Part shown: positions 19,474-26,710 of the stretch, in pieces
How positions within the stretch are numbered: position 1 is the first letter of the stretch
Layout: every line of letters starts with the position of its first letter
Assembly (NCBI RefSeq): GCF_012062845.1
Contig: NZ_WWNB01000005.1
Span: 62,001 to 126,000, forward strand
DNA length: 64,000 bases
Direction: 5' to 3'
Origin: Halomonas salinarum
Lineage (GTDB): Bacteria; Pseudomonadota; Gammaproteobacteria; Pseudomonadales; Halomonadaceae
The notes under the pieces: generated by a model
Seen by the model: only the letters and a program-made list of their open reading frames with translations
Databases searched by the model: none
What the model was told of the DNA's origin: nothing
Translations under genes and position numbers: made by a program

Positions 19474-21189
19474 TTACTTGACGGCTTCCAGCGTCTCGGC
19501 AGTGACGTTGGCGGCCACCGGCTCGTCGGCCAGATGACGATTGAGGGCGCCGATCACGCCCTTCATGGAAGCGGCCGTGATGCTCTCGTCGAGCCCCACG
19601 CCAAAGATCGCTTCATCACCCGCACGCACCTCGACATAGGCGATGGCTTCGGCGTCGGCGCCCTGGCCGCGAGAGTGCTCATGGTAGTCGATGATCTCGG
19701 CTTCCACGCCGTAGGCCACCAGTGCCTTGATAAAGGCGGCCAGCGGCCCGTTACCTTCACCACTGATCGTCTTGCGCTCGCCGTTGTGCTCGATCACTGC
19801 CTCGAGATGGACACGCGGGCTGTCCGGCTCCGAGGACATGCGGTGGTTGATCAGAGCGAAAGGAGTGTCCTTCTCCAGGTACTCGTCACTGAAGGCCTGA
19901 TAGATCATTTTTGATGTGATCTCACGTCCGGTGCGATCGGCGACTTCCTGCACTACCTGGCTGAACTCGATGGACAACCGGCGCGGCAACTCGATGCCGT
20001 GCTCCTGCTCGAGCAGATAGGTGATACCGCCCTTCCCGGACTGACTGTTGACGCGGATCACCGCCTCGTAGCTACGACCGACATCCATCGGGTCGATCGG
20101 CAGGTAGGGCACTTCCCATGCCGCTTCCGGGTCTTCACGACGCGCGGCCATGCCCTTCTTGATGGCGTCCTGGTGGGAGCCGGAGAAGGCGGTGAACACC
20201 AGATCGCCGACATAGGGGTGGCGCGGGTGAACCGGCAACTGATTGCAGTGCTCGACCTCACGCATGATCGGGGTGATGTTGGAGAAGTCGAGGCCCGGAT
20301 GTACGCCCTGGGTATAGAGGTTCATGGCCAGGGTGACGATATCGACGTTACCGGTGCGCTCACCATTACCGAACAGGGTACCCTCGACACGGTCTGCGCC
20401 GGCCATCACGGTCAACTCGGCGGCCGCAACGCCGGTGCCACGGTCATTGTGCGGGTGCACACTGACAATCAGGTGATCGCGGTGGCTGATGTGACGGCAG
20501 AACCACTCCACCTGATCGGCGTAGTTGTTGGGGGTCGCGCACTCAACGGTCGCCGGCAGATTGACGATCATCGGCTTCTCGGCGGTAGCGCCGTAGGTAG
20601 CCATGACCGCATCGACGATCTCGACGGCGAAATCCATTTCAGTGGTAGTGAACAGCTCCGGCGAGTACTGGAAGGTCCAGTCGGTTTCCGGCGCCTCTTC
20701 CATGCGCTGACGGATCAACGCAGTGGCATCACAGGCGATCTTGATGCAGTCGCTCTTGTCGACGTTGAATACCACGCGGCGAAATACCGGGTCGGTGGCG
20801 TTATAGACGTGCACAATGGCCTTTTTCGCCCCCTTGAGGGCGTCGAAGGTCTTATCGATCAGATGCGGGCGCGCCTGAGTGAGCACCTGAATGGTCACGT
20901 CGTCCGGCACCAGGTCATCCTCGATCAATTCGCGGGCAAAATCGAAGTCGATCTGCGAGGCGGACGGAAAGCCGATCTCGATATGCTTGAAGCCGACCTG
21001 TACCAGCAGATCGAAGAAGCGTTTCTTGCGCTCAAGATCCATCGGGTCGATCAGCGCCTGGTTACCATCACGCAGGTCCACGCTGCACCAAAGCGGCGGC
21101 GTCTCGATACGCTGGCTGGGCCACTGGCGATCGGGCAAATCAACAGCAACGAAAGGACGGTATTTGCTGGACGGGTCGGTGAGCATCAT
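19474..21189 (-). CDS. leuA: 2-isopropylmalate synthase LeuA
   Basis: 571 residues. The catalytic TIM barrel (about 30-320) has [13 protein letters not shown] and the HPHNDRG metal/catalytic loop. The C-terminal regulatory domain (about 430-565) would carry leucine feedback control. This length is the long LeuA type seen in pseudomonads and actinobacteria, not the 520-residue enteric type. The enzyme condenses acetyl-CoA with 2-oxoisovalerate at the start of leucine synthesis. AGGAG lies eight bases before the ATG at 21189. It is a single-gene unit here: leuB, leuC and leuD are not adjacent. The leader upstream encodes a leucine-rich peptide and hairpins consistent with attenuation. Confidence 0.95.
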   Translation of the reverse strand: MMLTDPSSKYRPFVAVDLPDRQWPSQRIETPPLWCSVDLRDGNQALIDPMDLERKKRFFDLLVQVGFKHIEIGFPSASQIDFDFARELIEDDLVPDDVTIQVLTQARPHLIDKTFDALKGAKKAIVHVYNATDPVFRRVVFNVDKSDCIKIACDATALIRQRMEEAPETDWTFQYSPELFTTTEMDFAVEIVDAVMATYGATAEKPMIVNLPATVECATPNNYADQVEWFCRHISHRDHLIVSVHPHNDRGTGVAAAELTVMAGADRVEGTLFGNGERTGNVDIVTLAMNLYTQGVHPGLDFSNITPIMREVEHCNQLPVHPRHPYVGDLVFTAFSGSHQDAIKKGMAARREDPEAAWEVPYLPIDPMDVGRSYEAVIRVNSQSGKGGITYLLEQEHGIELPRRLSIEFSQVVQEVADRTGREITSKMIYQAFSDEYLEKDTPFALINHRMSSEPDSPRVHLEAVIEHNGERKTISGEGNGPLAAFIKALVAYGVEAEIIDYHEHSRGQGADAEAIAYVEVRAGDEAIFGVGLDESITAASMKGVIGALNRHLADEPVAANVTAETLEAVK

Positions 21190-21377
21190 GGCGTGAACTC
21201 CTGGCGCGAGGCGAGTGATGGCGTGTGCAAACGACGACGCCCCGGCTGCTGAATGCAGTCCGGGGCGCCGGTCGGTAAAAAATAGCGATAAGCAGATGCA
21301 AAGAGTGAGCTTCGAGGGTCGAAAACCCTGGAAGACGCTGCGCTACGTACGCTTGAAAACATATGGCTGACTGACAT
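21186..21377 (-). CDS. Possible upstream ORF overlapping the leuA start
   Basis: A 63-codon frame starts at ATG 21377, with GAGG eight bases upstream, and its stop overlaps the leuA start as ATGA. The product ([20 protein letters not shown] to SRQEFTP) has no family I recognise. It runs through the attenuator-like hairpin. It could be a coupling ORF that clears the hairpin by translation, or just an open frame in the leader. Evidence is limited to the ribosome site and the stop/start overlap. Confidence 0.35.
   Translation of the reverse strand: MSVSHMFSSVRSAASSRVFDPRSSLFASAYRYFLPTGAPDCIQQPGRRRLHTPSLASRQEFTP
21238..21267 (-). promoter_or_regulatory. Attenuator-like hairpin in leuA leader
   Basis: CGCCCCGG and CTGC at 21238-21249 pair with GCAG and CCGGGGCG at 21255-21267, a 12-bp stem with one bulged base and a 5-base loop. 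It lies 49 bases before the leuA start. The following bases on the minus strand (TCGTCGTTTG) are only moderately T-rich, so termination may be weak or factor-assisted. Confidence 0.6.
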
Positions 21378-21442
21378 CTTGCTACCTCAACGACCTGCAA
21401 ACTTGGACTCTACAATGCGACGCGACGCGCCGCCCAGCGGGC

Positions 21443-21502
21443 TCAAAGGCCTGCTAGTAGTAGTCGTAGATCTAGGCGAAGGGCTGAAGATGTCGTATTC
21501 AT
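21443..21502 (-). CDS. leuL: Leucine-rich leader peptide of leuA
   Basis: A 19-residue frame starting at ATG 21502 reads MNTTSSALRLDLRLLLAGL and stops at TGA (21443-21445). Seven of nineteen residues are leucine, five of them encoded by CTA, including three CTA in a row. CTA is uncommon in a GC-rich genome, so a shortage of charged tRNA-Leu would stall the ribosome here. It is followed by GC-rich hairpins and then leuA, the layout of a transcription attenuator. It is too short for gene callers. The ribosome site (AGTGG) is weak. Confidence 0.8.
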   Translation of the reverse strand: MNTTSSALRLDLRLLLAGL

Positions 21503-21532
21503 ACCACTAAGCAAATCAGTACAGCGAGCGCT

Positions 21533-21538
21533 TGTCAA
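21533..21538 (-). promoter_or_regulatory. Candidate -35 hexamer for leuA leader
   Basis: A consensus TTGACA lies right after the stop codon of the channel gene. No good -10 hexamer is seen at 17 bases (TTTGCT is the nearest), and a start there would leave almost no 5' leader before leuL. It is recorded as a weak candidate only. Confidence 0.25.
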
Positions 21539-22366
21539 CTATCGCTCCCGGGAAAGCCCCTCCTCCAACCGAGATATCTGTTCGCTCAGCGCTTTGACAT
21601 CGCGGCGCAACGCATGCAATTCACCGGCTTCTCCGGTACCACTCTCGATCTCCATCTGTACGCTTTCCTTCTGCATCACGTCGAGCACGATACCGATCAT
21701 CATGTTGAGAAAAATGAAGGCGGTCAGGAAGATGAAGGTCAGGTAATAAAGCCAGCTCCAGGCATACAGCTCCTGGGTGGCGTACATCACATCCGTCCAG
21801 TCCTCGAAGGTAGCGATACGAAACAGCGTCAGCATGGCGACCGAGATGTTGTCCCACAGGAAGGGATCAACCTCATGGAAAAGAAAGCTGCCAAGCGCTG
21901 CATAGATATAAAAGATGATGAACATCAGCAGGGCCACGTAACCCATGCGAGGGATCGACTTGATAAGCGCGGCCAGCAGAATGCGCAGTTCAGGAATCAT
22001 CGACACCAGGCGCAGCACCCTGAAGACCCGGAGCAGGCGCGCAAGCAGGACCATTTCCGAATCATCCAGCGGTATCAGGCTTGCCGCGACGATCAGCGTA
22101 TCGAAGACATTCCAGCCGCTTTTTAAAAAGTCCTTGATCGAGCGTTCGGCAGCTAGGCGGATGAGGATTTCGACAAGAAAGAATAGCGTCACCGCCCAGT
22201 CGAAATAGTACAGCACCTGTTCGAAACGGCTGGTCTGCTCTTCATAGGTTTTAGCACCGATCAACAATGCCGAGACGAGAATGATGGTTATCACGCAGGT
22301 CTCGAACAGCTTGTTGGCGCGCAGCCGCTCGAAGCGGGCCTGCCAGGTATTGAAGGGCTCACTCAT
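21539..22366 (-). CDS. Voltage-gated cation channel (BacNav-like) with acidic TFEDWTD filter
   Basis: 275 residues from the ATG at 22366. It has six membrane segments: S1 about 20-38, S2 50-72, S3 84-100, S4 105-125 with Arg110, 113, 116 and 119 every third residue, S5 142-163 and S6 203-230. The pore loop filter is TFEDWTD at 186-192. A coiled coil (about 250-272) closes the tail, as in bacterial tetrameric channels. The family is NaChBac/NavAb; their filter is TLESWS/A. Acidic residues here at E188, D189 and D192 resemble the calcium-selective engineered filters, so Ca2+ permeation is plausible. The start is uncertain: a GTG at 22399 would add 11 residues. Confidence 0.88.
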   Translation of the reverse strand: MSEPFNTWQARFERLRANKLFETCVITIILVSALLIGAKTYEEQTSRFEQVLYYFDWAVTLFFLVEILIRLAAERSIKDFLKSGWNVFDTLIVAASLIPLDDSEMVLLARLLRVFRVLRLVSMIPELRILLAALIKSIPRMGYVALLMFIIFYIYAALGSFLFHEVDPFLWDNISVAMLTLFRIATFEDWTDVMYATQELYAWSWLYYLTFIFLTAFIFLNMMIGIVLDVMQKESVQMEIESGTGEAGELHALRRDVKALSEQISRLEEGLSRER

Positions 22367-22792
22367 CGGGGGTCCAGGGGGTCTCTCTCCAAGGGGCACG
22401 GATCACGCAATGGGGAGGGAGAATAGCATGTCAGCATGGTGGCAATCTCAATGACATGCCGATAAAACCAACGCTCTGGCATGCATCCATGCCAAGAGCA
22501 CGGATGCATAGGTGTAAAGGGATTATAGGGAGAATCAGGCGTCTGGAAGAAGACTCGCCAGGCCGTGGCATTTATTTCGTTGATGGAGGCGAAAAGCGTC
22601 GCTTTGGATGTCAGCCAGAGTGAACCTGACCCTTCTGTGACACATCATCAATGCCAACCTCCATCAACATGCCGACGAAGCACTGCCGACAGAGGCAGCA
22701 ATCAAATCGCGATGCTCAAGCACCGTGCTAAAGGTAACGCCCCACCCTCACCTGGTGGAACGGAGCGTATTAGTCCTAGGCAGGCATAAACA
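22367..22792. other. Intergenic region without a convincing gene
   Basis: 426 bases between the channel gene and the TIGR02647-type gene. Open frames here (for example 22565-22789 on the plus strand) have no recognisable product or ribosome site. The region holds a strong stem-loop at 22473-22499. A lone GCCGATAA at 22458-22465 has no matching sigma-28 -35 element and is probably chance. Confidence 0.6.
22473..22499. other. Stem-loop in intergenic region
   Basis: GCTCTGGCATG pairs with CATGCC, a bulged A and AGAGC across a CATC loop, an 11-bp stem. It lies 294 bases after the TIGR02647-type gene and 107 bases before the channel start on the minus strand. There is no T-run, so it may be a processed 3' end or part of an RNA. 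Confidence 0.5.
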
Positions 22793-23050
22793 CTAGCTGG
22801 CCAGCCGCTCGCTAACTAGGATGGTCAATAGGTCTTGGGCGTGCTGGGCAGCCTCATGACCGAGCGTTGTCAGATAGCCACCATCATCTTTGGTAATCAG
22901 CCCCTTTTCATAGAGCCGGCGCGCCGCCTCAATCGCTTCAGGCGCAGCCGTCGAGTGAACCTTGATGCCCTCCTGAGTGGTGGAAAGATTGAACAAGCCA
23001 AGAATCTTTATTTCCTCGAATAGTTCAGGTGAATAGTGGGATGTGAGCAT
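22793..23050 (-). CDS. TIGR02647-family small protein
   Basis: 85 residues from the ATG at 23050, which has GAGG nine bases upstream. The sequence (SPELFEEIKILGLFNLSTTQ, then KGLITKDDGGYLTTLGHEAA) matches, from memory, the TIGR02647 family of gammaproteobacteria. It looks like a small winged-helix-like fold with the typical 'GLI..DGGYLT.LG' wing. No function is established, and DNA binding is only an inference from the fold-like pattern. It is upstream of the channel gene on the same strand, but 426 bases separate them. Confidence 0.8.
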   Translation of the reverse strand: MLTSHYSPELFEEIKILGLFNLSTTQEGIKVHSTAAPEAIEAARRLYEKGLITKDDGGYLTTLGHEAAQHAQDLLTILVSERLAS

Positions 23051-23124
23051 GGCGACCTCATGACGGTAAGTGACTCTCACAAATTAGCTCTCCAGACGAC
23101 AGTTCACCAGCACCACAACGTCCT

Positions 23125-23151
23125 TAATTTTTAGCGGCAACGTGCCGATAA
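23125..23151 (+). promoter_or_regulatory. Sigma-28 (FliA) promoter for the PAS-GGDEF gene
   Basis: TAATTTTT at 23125-23132, an 11-base spacer and GCCGATAA at 23144-23151. Compared with the flagellar consensus TAAAGTTT-N11-GCCGATAA, 14 of 16 positions match and the spacing is exact. Transcription would start near 23158, about 150 bases before the start codon at 23312. Confidence 0.65.
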
Positions 23152-23311
23152 CCATCATGGAGATCTGAGACGTCTGCCGAATCACGCATCACCGGCGCGA
23201 AGACCTGCATGAAGAGCGGGATCAAAAAGGAAATCCAGCAAAACGCTATTTTCACGACTCTCAGAATAACAATACCCAGAACTCAGCGGTTCTGTCGTGA
23301 AGGAGTCAACT

Positions 23312-25453
23312 GTGAGTCCCCCAGGGAAAAAAGAAGAGCACGGCCAGCGCGCCGGTGATGTGACCGATGCGCACCGGATTCAGCAATTACAGGCTGAGCT
23401 TGAGCACACGCGGCACGAGCGCGATCTCTGGCAGCAAGAGGCTGAACAGATCTTCGCGGAGATGTTTCGTCACAATACGGCGCCTAAGCTGCTGATCGAG
23501 CCTGATAGCGGCCAAATCGTCGATGCCAATGATTCAGCCCTCGCCTTTTACGGCTATTCTCGATCGGCGATCGAACAACTGAACATTCGTGACATCAATC
23601 TCCTCGATGAAGCGGCCCTGCAGCAAGAACTTCACTTGGCCCATCGCGAAGAGCGTCGTTTCTTTCGCTTTCAGCATCGCCTGGCAAGCGGCGAATGTCG
23701 TGACGTTGAGGTCTACAGCGGCCCGATAATGCTAGGCGGTCGCCCGCTGCTCCACTCGATCATCCACGATGTCACTGAACGTACCCGGGCTGAAGCTGAA
23801 CTGGCCGCTAAGAAAGAAGAATATCGCGACCTGGTCGAGCAGCATCCACAGTTCGTGATGCGATTCCTTCCCGACACCACGCTCCTTTTCCTTAATTCGC
23901 CACTGGCGAATCTCCTCGGCAAGACGCCACAGGCCCTCATGGGTCAACGCTGGATTGACCTGCTGCCCACCCTTGAGCACAAGGCCATCACCGACCATCT
24001 GGCGGGTTTTACCGAAGAGACGCCCATTCGCGCCTTTGAGAACCTAGTGGCCGACAGCCAGGGAGAGAAACGCTGGGTGCACTGGACCAATCGCGCTTTC
24101 TTTGACGAATGCGGCACGCCAACGGCGTTTCAGAGCGTCGGCATCGACATTACCCAACGTCGCCAGCTCGAACAGGAGCATCGACGCTTGAGTGAAATCA
24201 TTGAGGCAAGCCCCGACCTGATCTCGATGGCCGACACCGAGGCTCGCCCGTTTTATTACAACCCGGCTGGCCGGAAAATGATGGCCGGTGCACAGGGCTC
24301 AATATTTCTCGATGAACATATCGTGCACAAACACCTGACAGATATCTGGCAGCATCTCAGACACAACGCCATGCCTCAGGCACTGAGCAAGGACTACTGG
24401 CAGGGAGAAGGCAACATTCGAAATACACAGGACAAGGAAGTTCCTGTGCGCCAGACGCTGATCGCCCACCGCACCCCGCAGGGAGCCGTCACGCATTTTT
24501 CCACCATCATGCATGACCTGACGAACCAGAAGGCCCTGGAAGCCGAACACCGGCTAATGGCGACCACCTTTCATACTGGCCAGGGTGTGATGATCGTCAA
24601 CAGAGAGCGGGTTATCGAGCGTGTCAACGACGCTTTTACCGCCATAACCGGCTATGGGCCCGCAGACGTCGTGGGTCGATCACCTCAGTTGCTTCAATCC
24701 GGCCAGCATGATGAGACCTTCTATCAACGCATTGAATTCAGCCTTTCGATCAGCGGTTACTGGGAGGGGGAATATTGGTATCGGCACCGCAGCGGAGAAA
24801 TCGCCCCTCTTTGGCAATCCATTGCCACGCTCAAAGATGCTCAGGGCGAGATCGAGCACTTTGTGCATATTTTCCATGACATCCGCCAGCAGAAGACATT
24901 GGAGAAAGAGCTCCAGCACCTGGCCGAACATGACCACCTGACCGGCACCTGCAACCGCACGCGGCTCTATCGGCTGTTATCGCAGTCCATGAAAGAGCTT
25001 GAGCGCCACGACACGCCCTTTTCATTGGTCATGCTCGATATCGATCGTTTCAAGCGCATCAACGATAATTTCGGTCACGATGTAGGCGACCAAGTACTCA
25101 AGGCACTAACCGATATCATCACCCGCCAACTGCGTGAGAGCGATGAAGTCGGTCGTTGGGGCGGCGAGGAATTCATGGTGCTGGCTAGCCACACGCACCT
25201 GGAAGGTGCACTGACTCTGGCGGAACGGATTCGAGGCACCGTTGAAGCGACGCCTTTCGAAGGCATCGGCGGCTTAACTATAAGCCTTGGAGTCGCCGAG
25301 ATTCACCGGGACATGACCCTGGCTCAGGCAGAAAAAGCTGTCGATAACGCGCTTTATCATGCCAAGCGGCGAGGAAGAAACCGGGTGGAAGAGGCCCCCG
25401 GTGGCGCAGAAGACAGCACCGAGGACCCATTCAACTCTGCGTGGCGCAAGTGA
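23312..25453 (+). CDS. Diguanylate cyclase with four PAS domains
   Basis: 713 residues from GTG 23312, chosen because AAGGAG lies six bases before it; a GTG at 23297 has no such site. A short N-terminal coiled coil (about 20-45) leads into four PAS domains (about 45-150, 165-285, 295-410 and 415-530) and a GGDEF domain (about 545-700). The active site is GGEEF at 617-621. The inhibitory I-site RESD is five residues before it, so the enzyme should be active and product-inhibited. There is no EAL domain and no membrane segment, so it is a cytoplasmic c-di-GMP synthase sensing an unknown signal. A sigma-28 promoter match suggests expression with flagellar genes. Confidence 0.9.
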   Translation: MSPPGKKEEHGQRAGDVTDAHRIQQLQAELEHTRHERDLWQQEAEQIFAEMFRHNTAPKLLIEPDSGQIVDANDSALAFYGYSRSAIEQLNIRDINLLDEAALQQELHLAHREERRFFRFQHRLASGECRDVEVYSGPIMLGGRPLLHSIIHDVTERTRAEAELAAKKEEYRDLVEQHPQFVMRFLPDTTLLFLNSPLANLLGKTPQALMGQRWIDLLPTLEHKAITDHLAGFTEETPIRAFENLVADSQGEKRWVHWTNRAFFDECGTPTAFQSVGIDITQRRQLEQEHRRLSEIIEASPDLISMADTEARPFYYNPAGRKMMAGAQGSIFLDEHIVHKHLTDIWQHLRHNAMPQALSKDYWQGEGNIRNTQDKEVPVRQTLIAHRTPQGAVTHFSTIMHDLTNQKALEAEHRLMATTFHTGQGVMIVNRERVIERVNDAFTAITGYGPADVVGRSPQLLQSGQHDETFYQRIEFSLSISGYWEGEYWYRHRSGEIAPLWQSIATLKDAQGEIEHFVHIFHDIRQQKTLEKELQHLAEHDHLTGTCNRTRLYRLLSQSMKELERHDTPFSLVMLDIDRFKRINDNFGHDVGDQVLKALTDIITRQLRESDEVGRWGGEEFMVLASHTHLEGALTLAERIRGTVEATPFEGIGGLTISLGVAEIHRDMTLAQAEKAVDNALYHAKRRGRNRVEEAPGGAEDSTEDPFNSAWRK

Positions 25454-25472
25454 AAGGCTGGCCAAGGCAGCC

Positions 25473-26699
25473 TCAGCTTTCCAGATCGCTCTGGCGATAG
25501 CCGATGAGGTAAAGGACTGCATCGAGTCCCAGGGTCGAGATCGAGTGGCTGGCCTGCTCACGCACCAGCGGCTTGGCCCGAAAGGCGATGCCGAGTCCGG
25601 CAGTGGCCAGCATCTTCAAGTCATTGGCGCCATCGCCCACGGCAATGGTCTGCTCGAGTGTAAGCCCCTCGCGTTCGGCTATCTCGCGCAGCAGATAGGC
25701 CTTGCGCTCGGCATCGAGTATTGGCTCTCGCACCTCGCCGGTGACCTTGCCATTCTCGATGACCAGCTCGTTGGAATGCACCTCGTCGAAACCCAGCGCC
25801 TGCTGCAAGTGATCGGCAAAATAGGTGAAGCCGCCGGAGAGGATGGCGGTGCGATAGCCAAGCCGTTTCAGGTGCCCCATTAGCCGCTCGACGCCATCCA
25901 TCAGCGGCAGATTCTCGGCAATCTCGGCCAGTACGGCCTCATCGAGGCCCTTCAACTTGCTCATGCGCTCGCGGAAGCTCTGCTGGAAGTCCAGCTCGCC
26001 GCGCATGGCGCGTTCAGTGACGGCGGCCACTTCATCGCCCACACCATGACGCCTGGCCAGCTCATCGATCACCTCGGTCTGAATCAGCGTCGAATCCATG
26101 TCGAAGCACACCAGGCGGCGGTGACGCCGCCAAATCGAGTCTTCCTGAATGGCGATATCCACGCCGTGCATGGCACCCAGCGCCAGCGCCTTCTCGCGTA
26201 GAGACGGCAAGTCGATCTCATCACCACGCAGCCAGCACTCGACACAGGCGCCCATCGGATGACGATCCTCACCCTCACCAGGCACGCTGCCATCCAGCGG
26301 CTCACGGCCTGAGAGCCTGTGCATCAGCTCGACGGTCAGGCCATGCTCGGACGTGAGGGCGCCTACCTCGGCCAGAATGCCCGCCGGCAAGTGAGGGGCC
26401 AGCAGCGTCAGGATCAGGCGCGGTTGGCTTTCCTGGGCACTCCAGCGTTGATAATCCCCGGCGCCCACCTGCACTGCCTGGATATCGAGCCCCAAGGCAT
26501 TGCCGGCCTCAGCGAGAATCGCCTCCAGATCGCTGTCCTGATCAAGCCCGACCAGCGCCTCAAGCGAGAGGATATCGAAGGTCACGCTCTGGTTGATGTC
26601 CAGCAACCTGGCCCCGGCACGGGCCAGCGCTTGTCCGAGCCCGGCGAGCTGGCCAGGATGGGCCTGGCCCGTGGCGCGAATCAGGAGTCGTCGTGTCAT
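25473..26699 (-). CDS. serB: Phosphoserine phosphatase SerB
   Basis: 408 residues. Two ACT-like modules occupy about 1-180. The HAD phosphatase domain (about 195-405) has the nucleophile motif DMDSTL, then SGGF and VGDGANDLKM. SerB makes serine from phosphoserine, the last step of the pathway. The long N-terminal extension with duplicated ACT-like folds is the pseudomonad/halomonad form. It lies 11 bases after parC on the same strand and converges on the GGDEF gene. Confidence 0.93.
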   Translation of the reverse strand: MTRRLLIRATGQAHPGQLAGLGQALARAGARLLDINQSVTFDILSLEALVGLDQDSDLEAILAEAGNALGLDIQAVQVGAGDYQRWSAQESQPRLILTLLAPHLPAGILAEVGALTSEHGLTVELMHRLSGREPLDGSVPGEGEDRHPMGACVECWLRGDEIDLPSLREKALALGAMHGVDIAIQEDSIWRRHRRLVCFDMDSTLIQTEVIDELARRHGVGDEVAAVTERAMRGELDFQQSFRERMSKLKGLDEAVLAEIAENLPLMDGVERLMGHLKRLGYRTAILSGGFTYFADHLQQALGFDEVHSNELVIENGKVTGEVREPILDAERKAYLLREIAEREGLTLEQTIAVGDGANDLKMLATAGLGIAFRAKPLVREQASHSISTLGLDAVLYLIGYRQSDLES

Positions 26700-26710
26700 A
26701 GGGCCTACCC

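Noticed and set aside
22458-22465. GCCGATAA, an exact sigma-28 -10 element
   Set aside because: No -35 match (GTGGCAAT) at 11 bases, and no plus-strand gene close downstream.
22565-22789. Possible 74-codon gene in the channel/TIGR02647 gap
   Set aside because: No ribosome site, no family resemblance, and composition unlike nearby genes.
21186-25453. A dedicated new multi-gene defence or signalling system formed by the channel, TIGR02647 protein and GGDEF gene
   Set aside because: The genes are on different strands with long gaps and no shared regulation visible; adjacency alone does not support a system.
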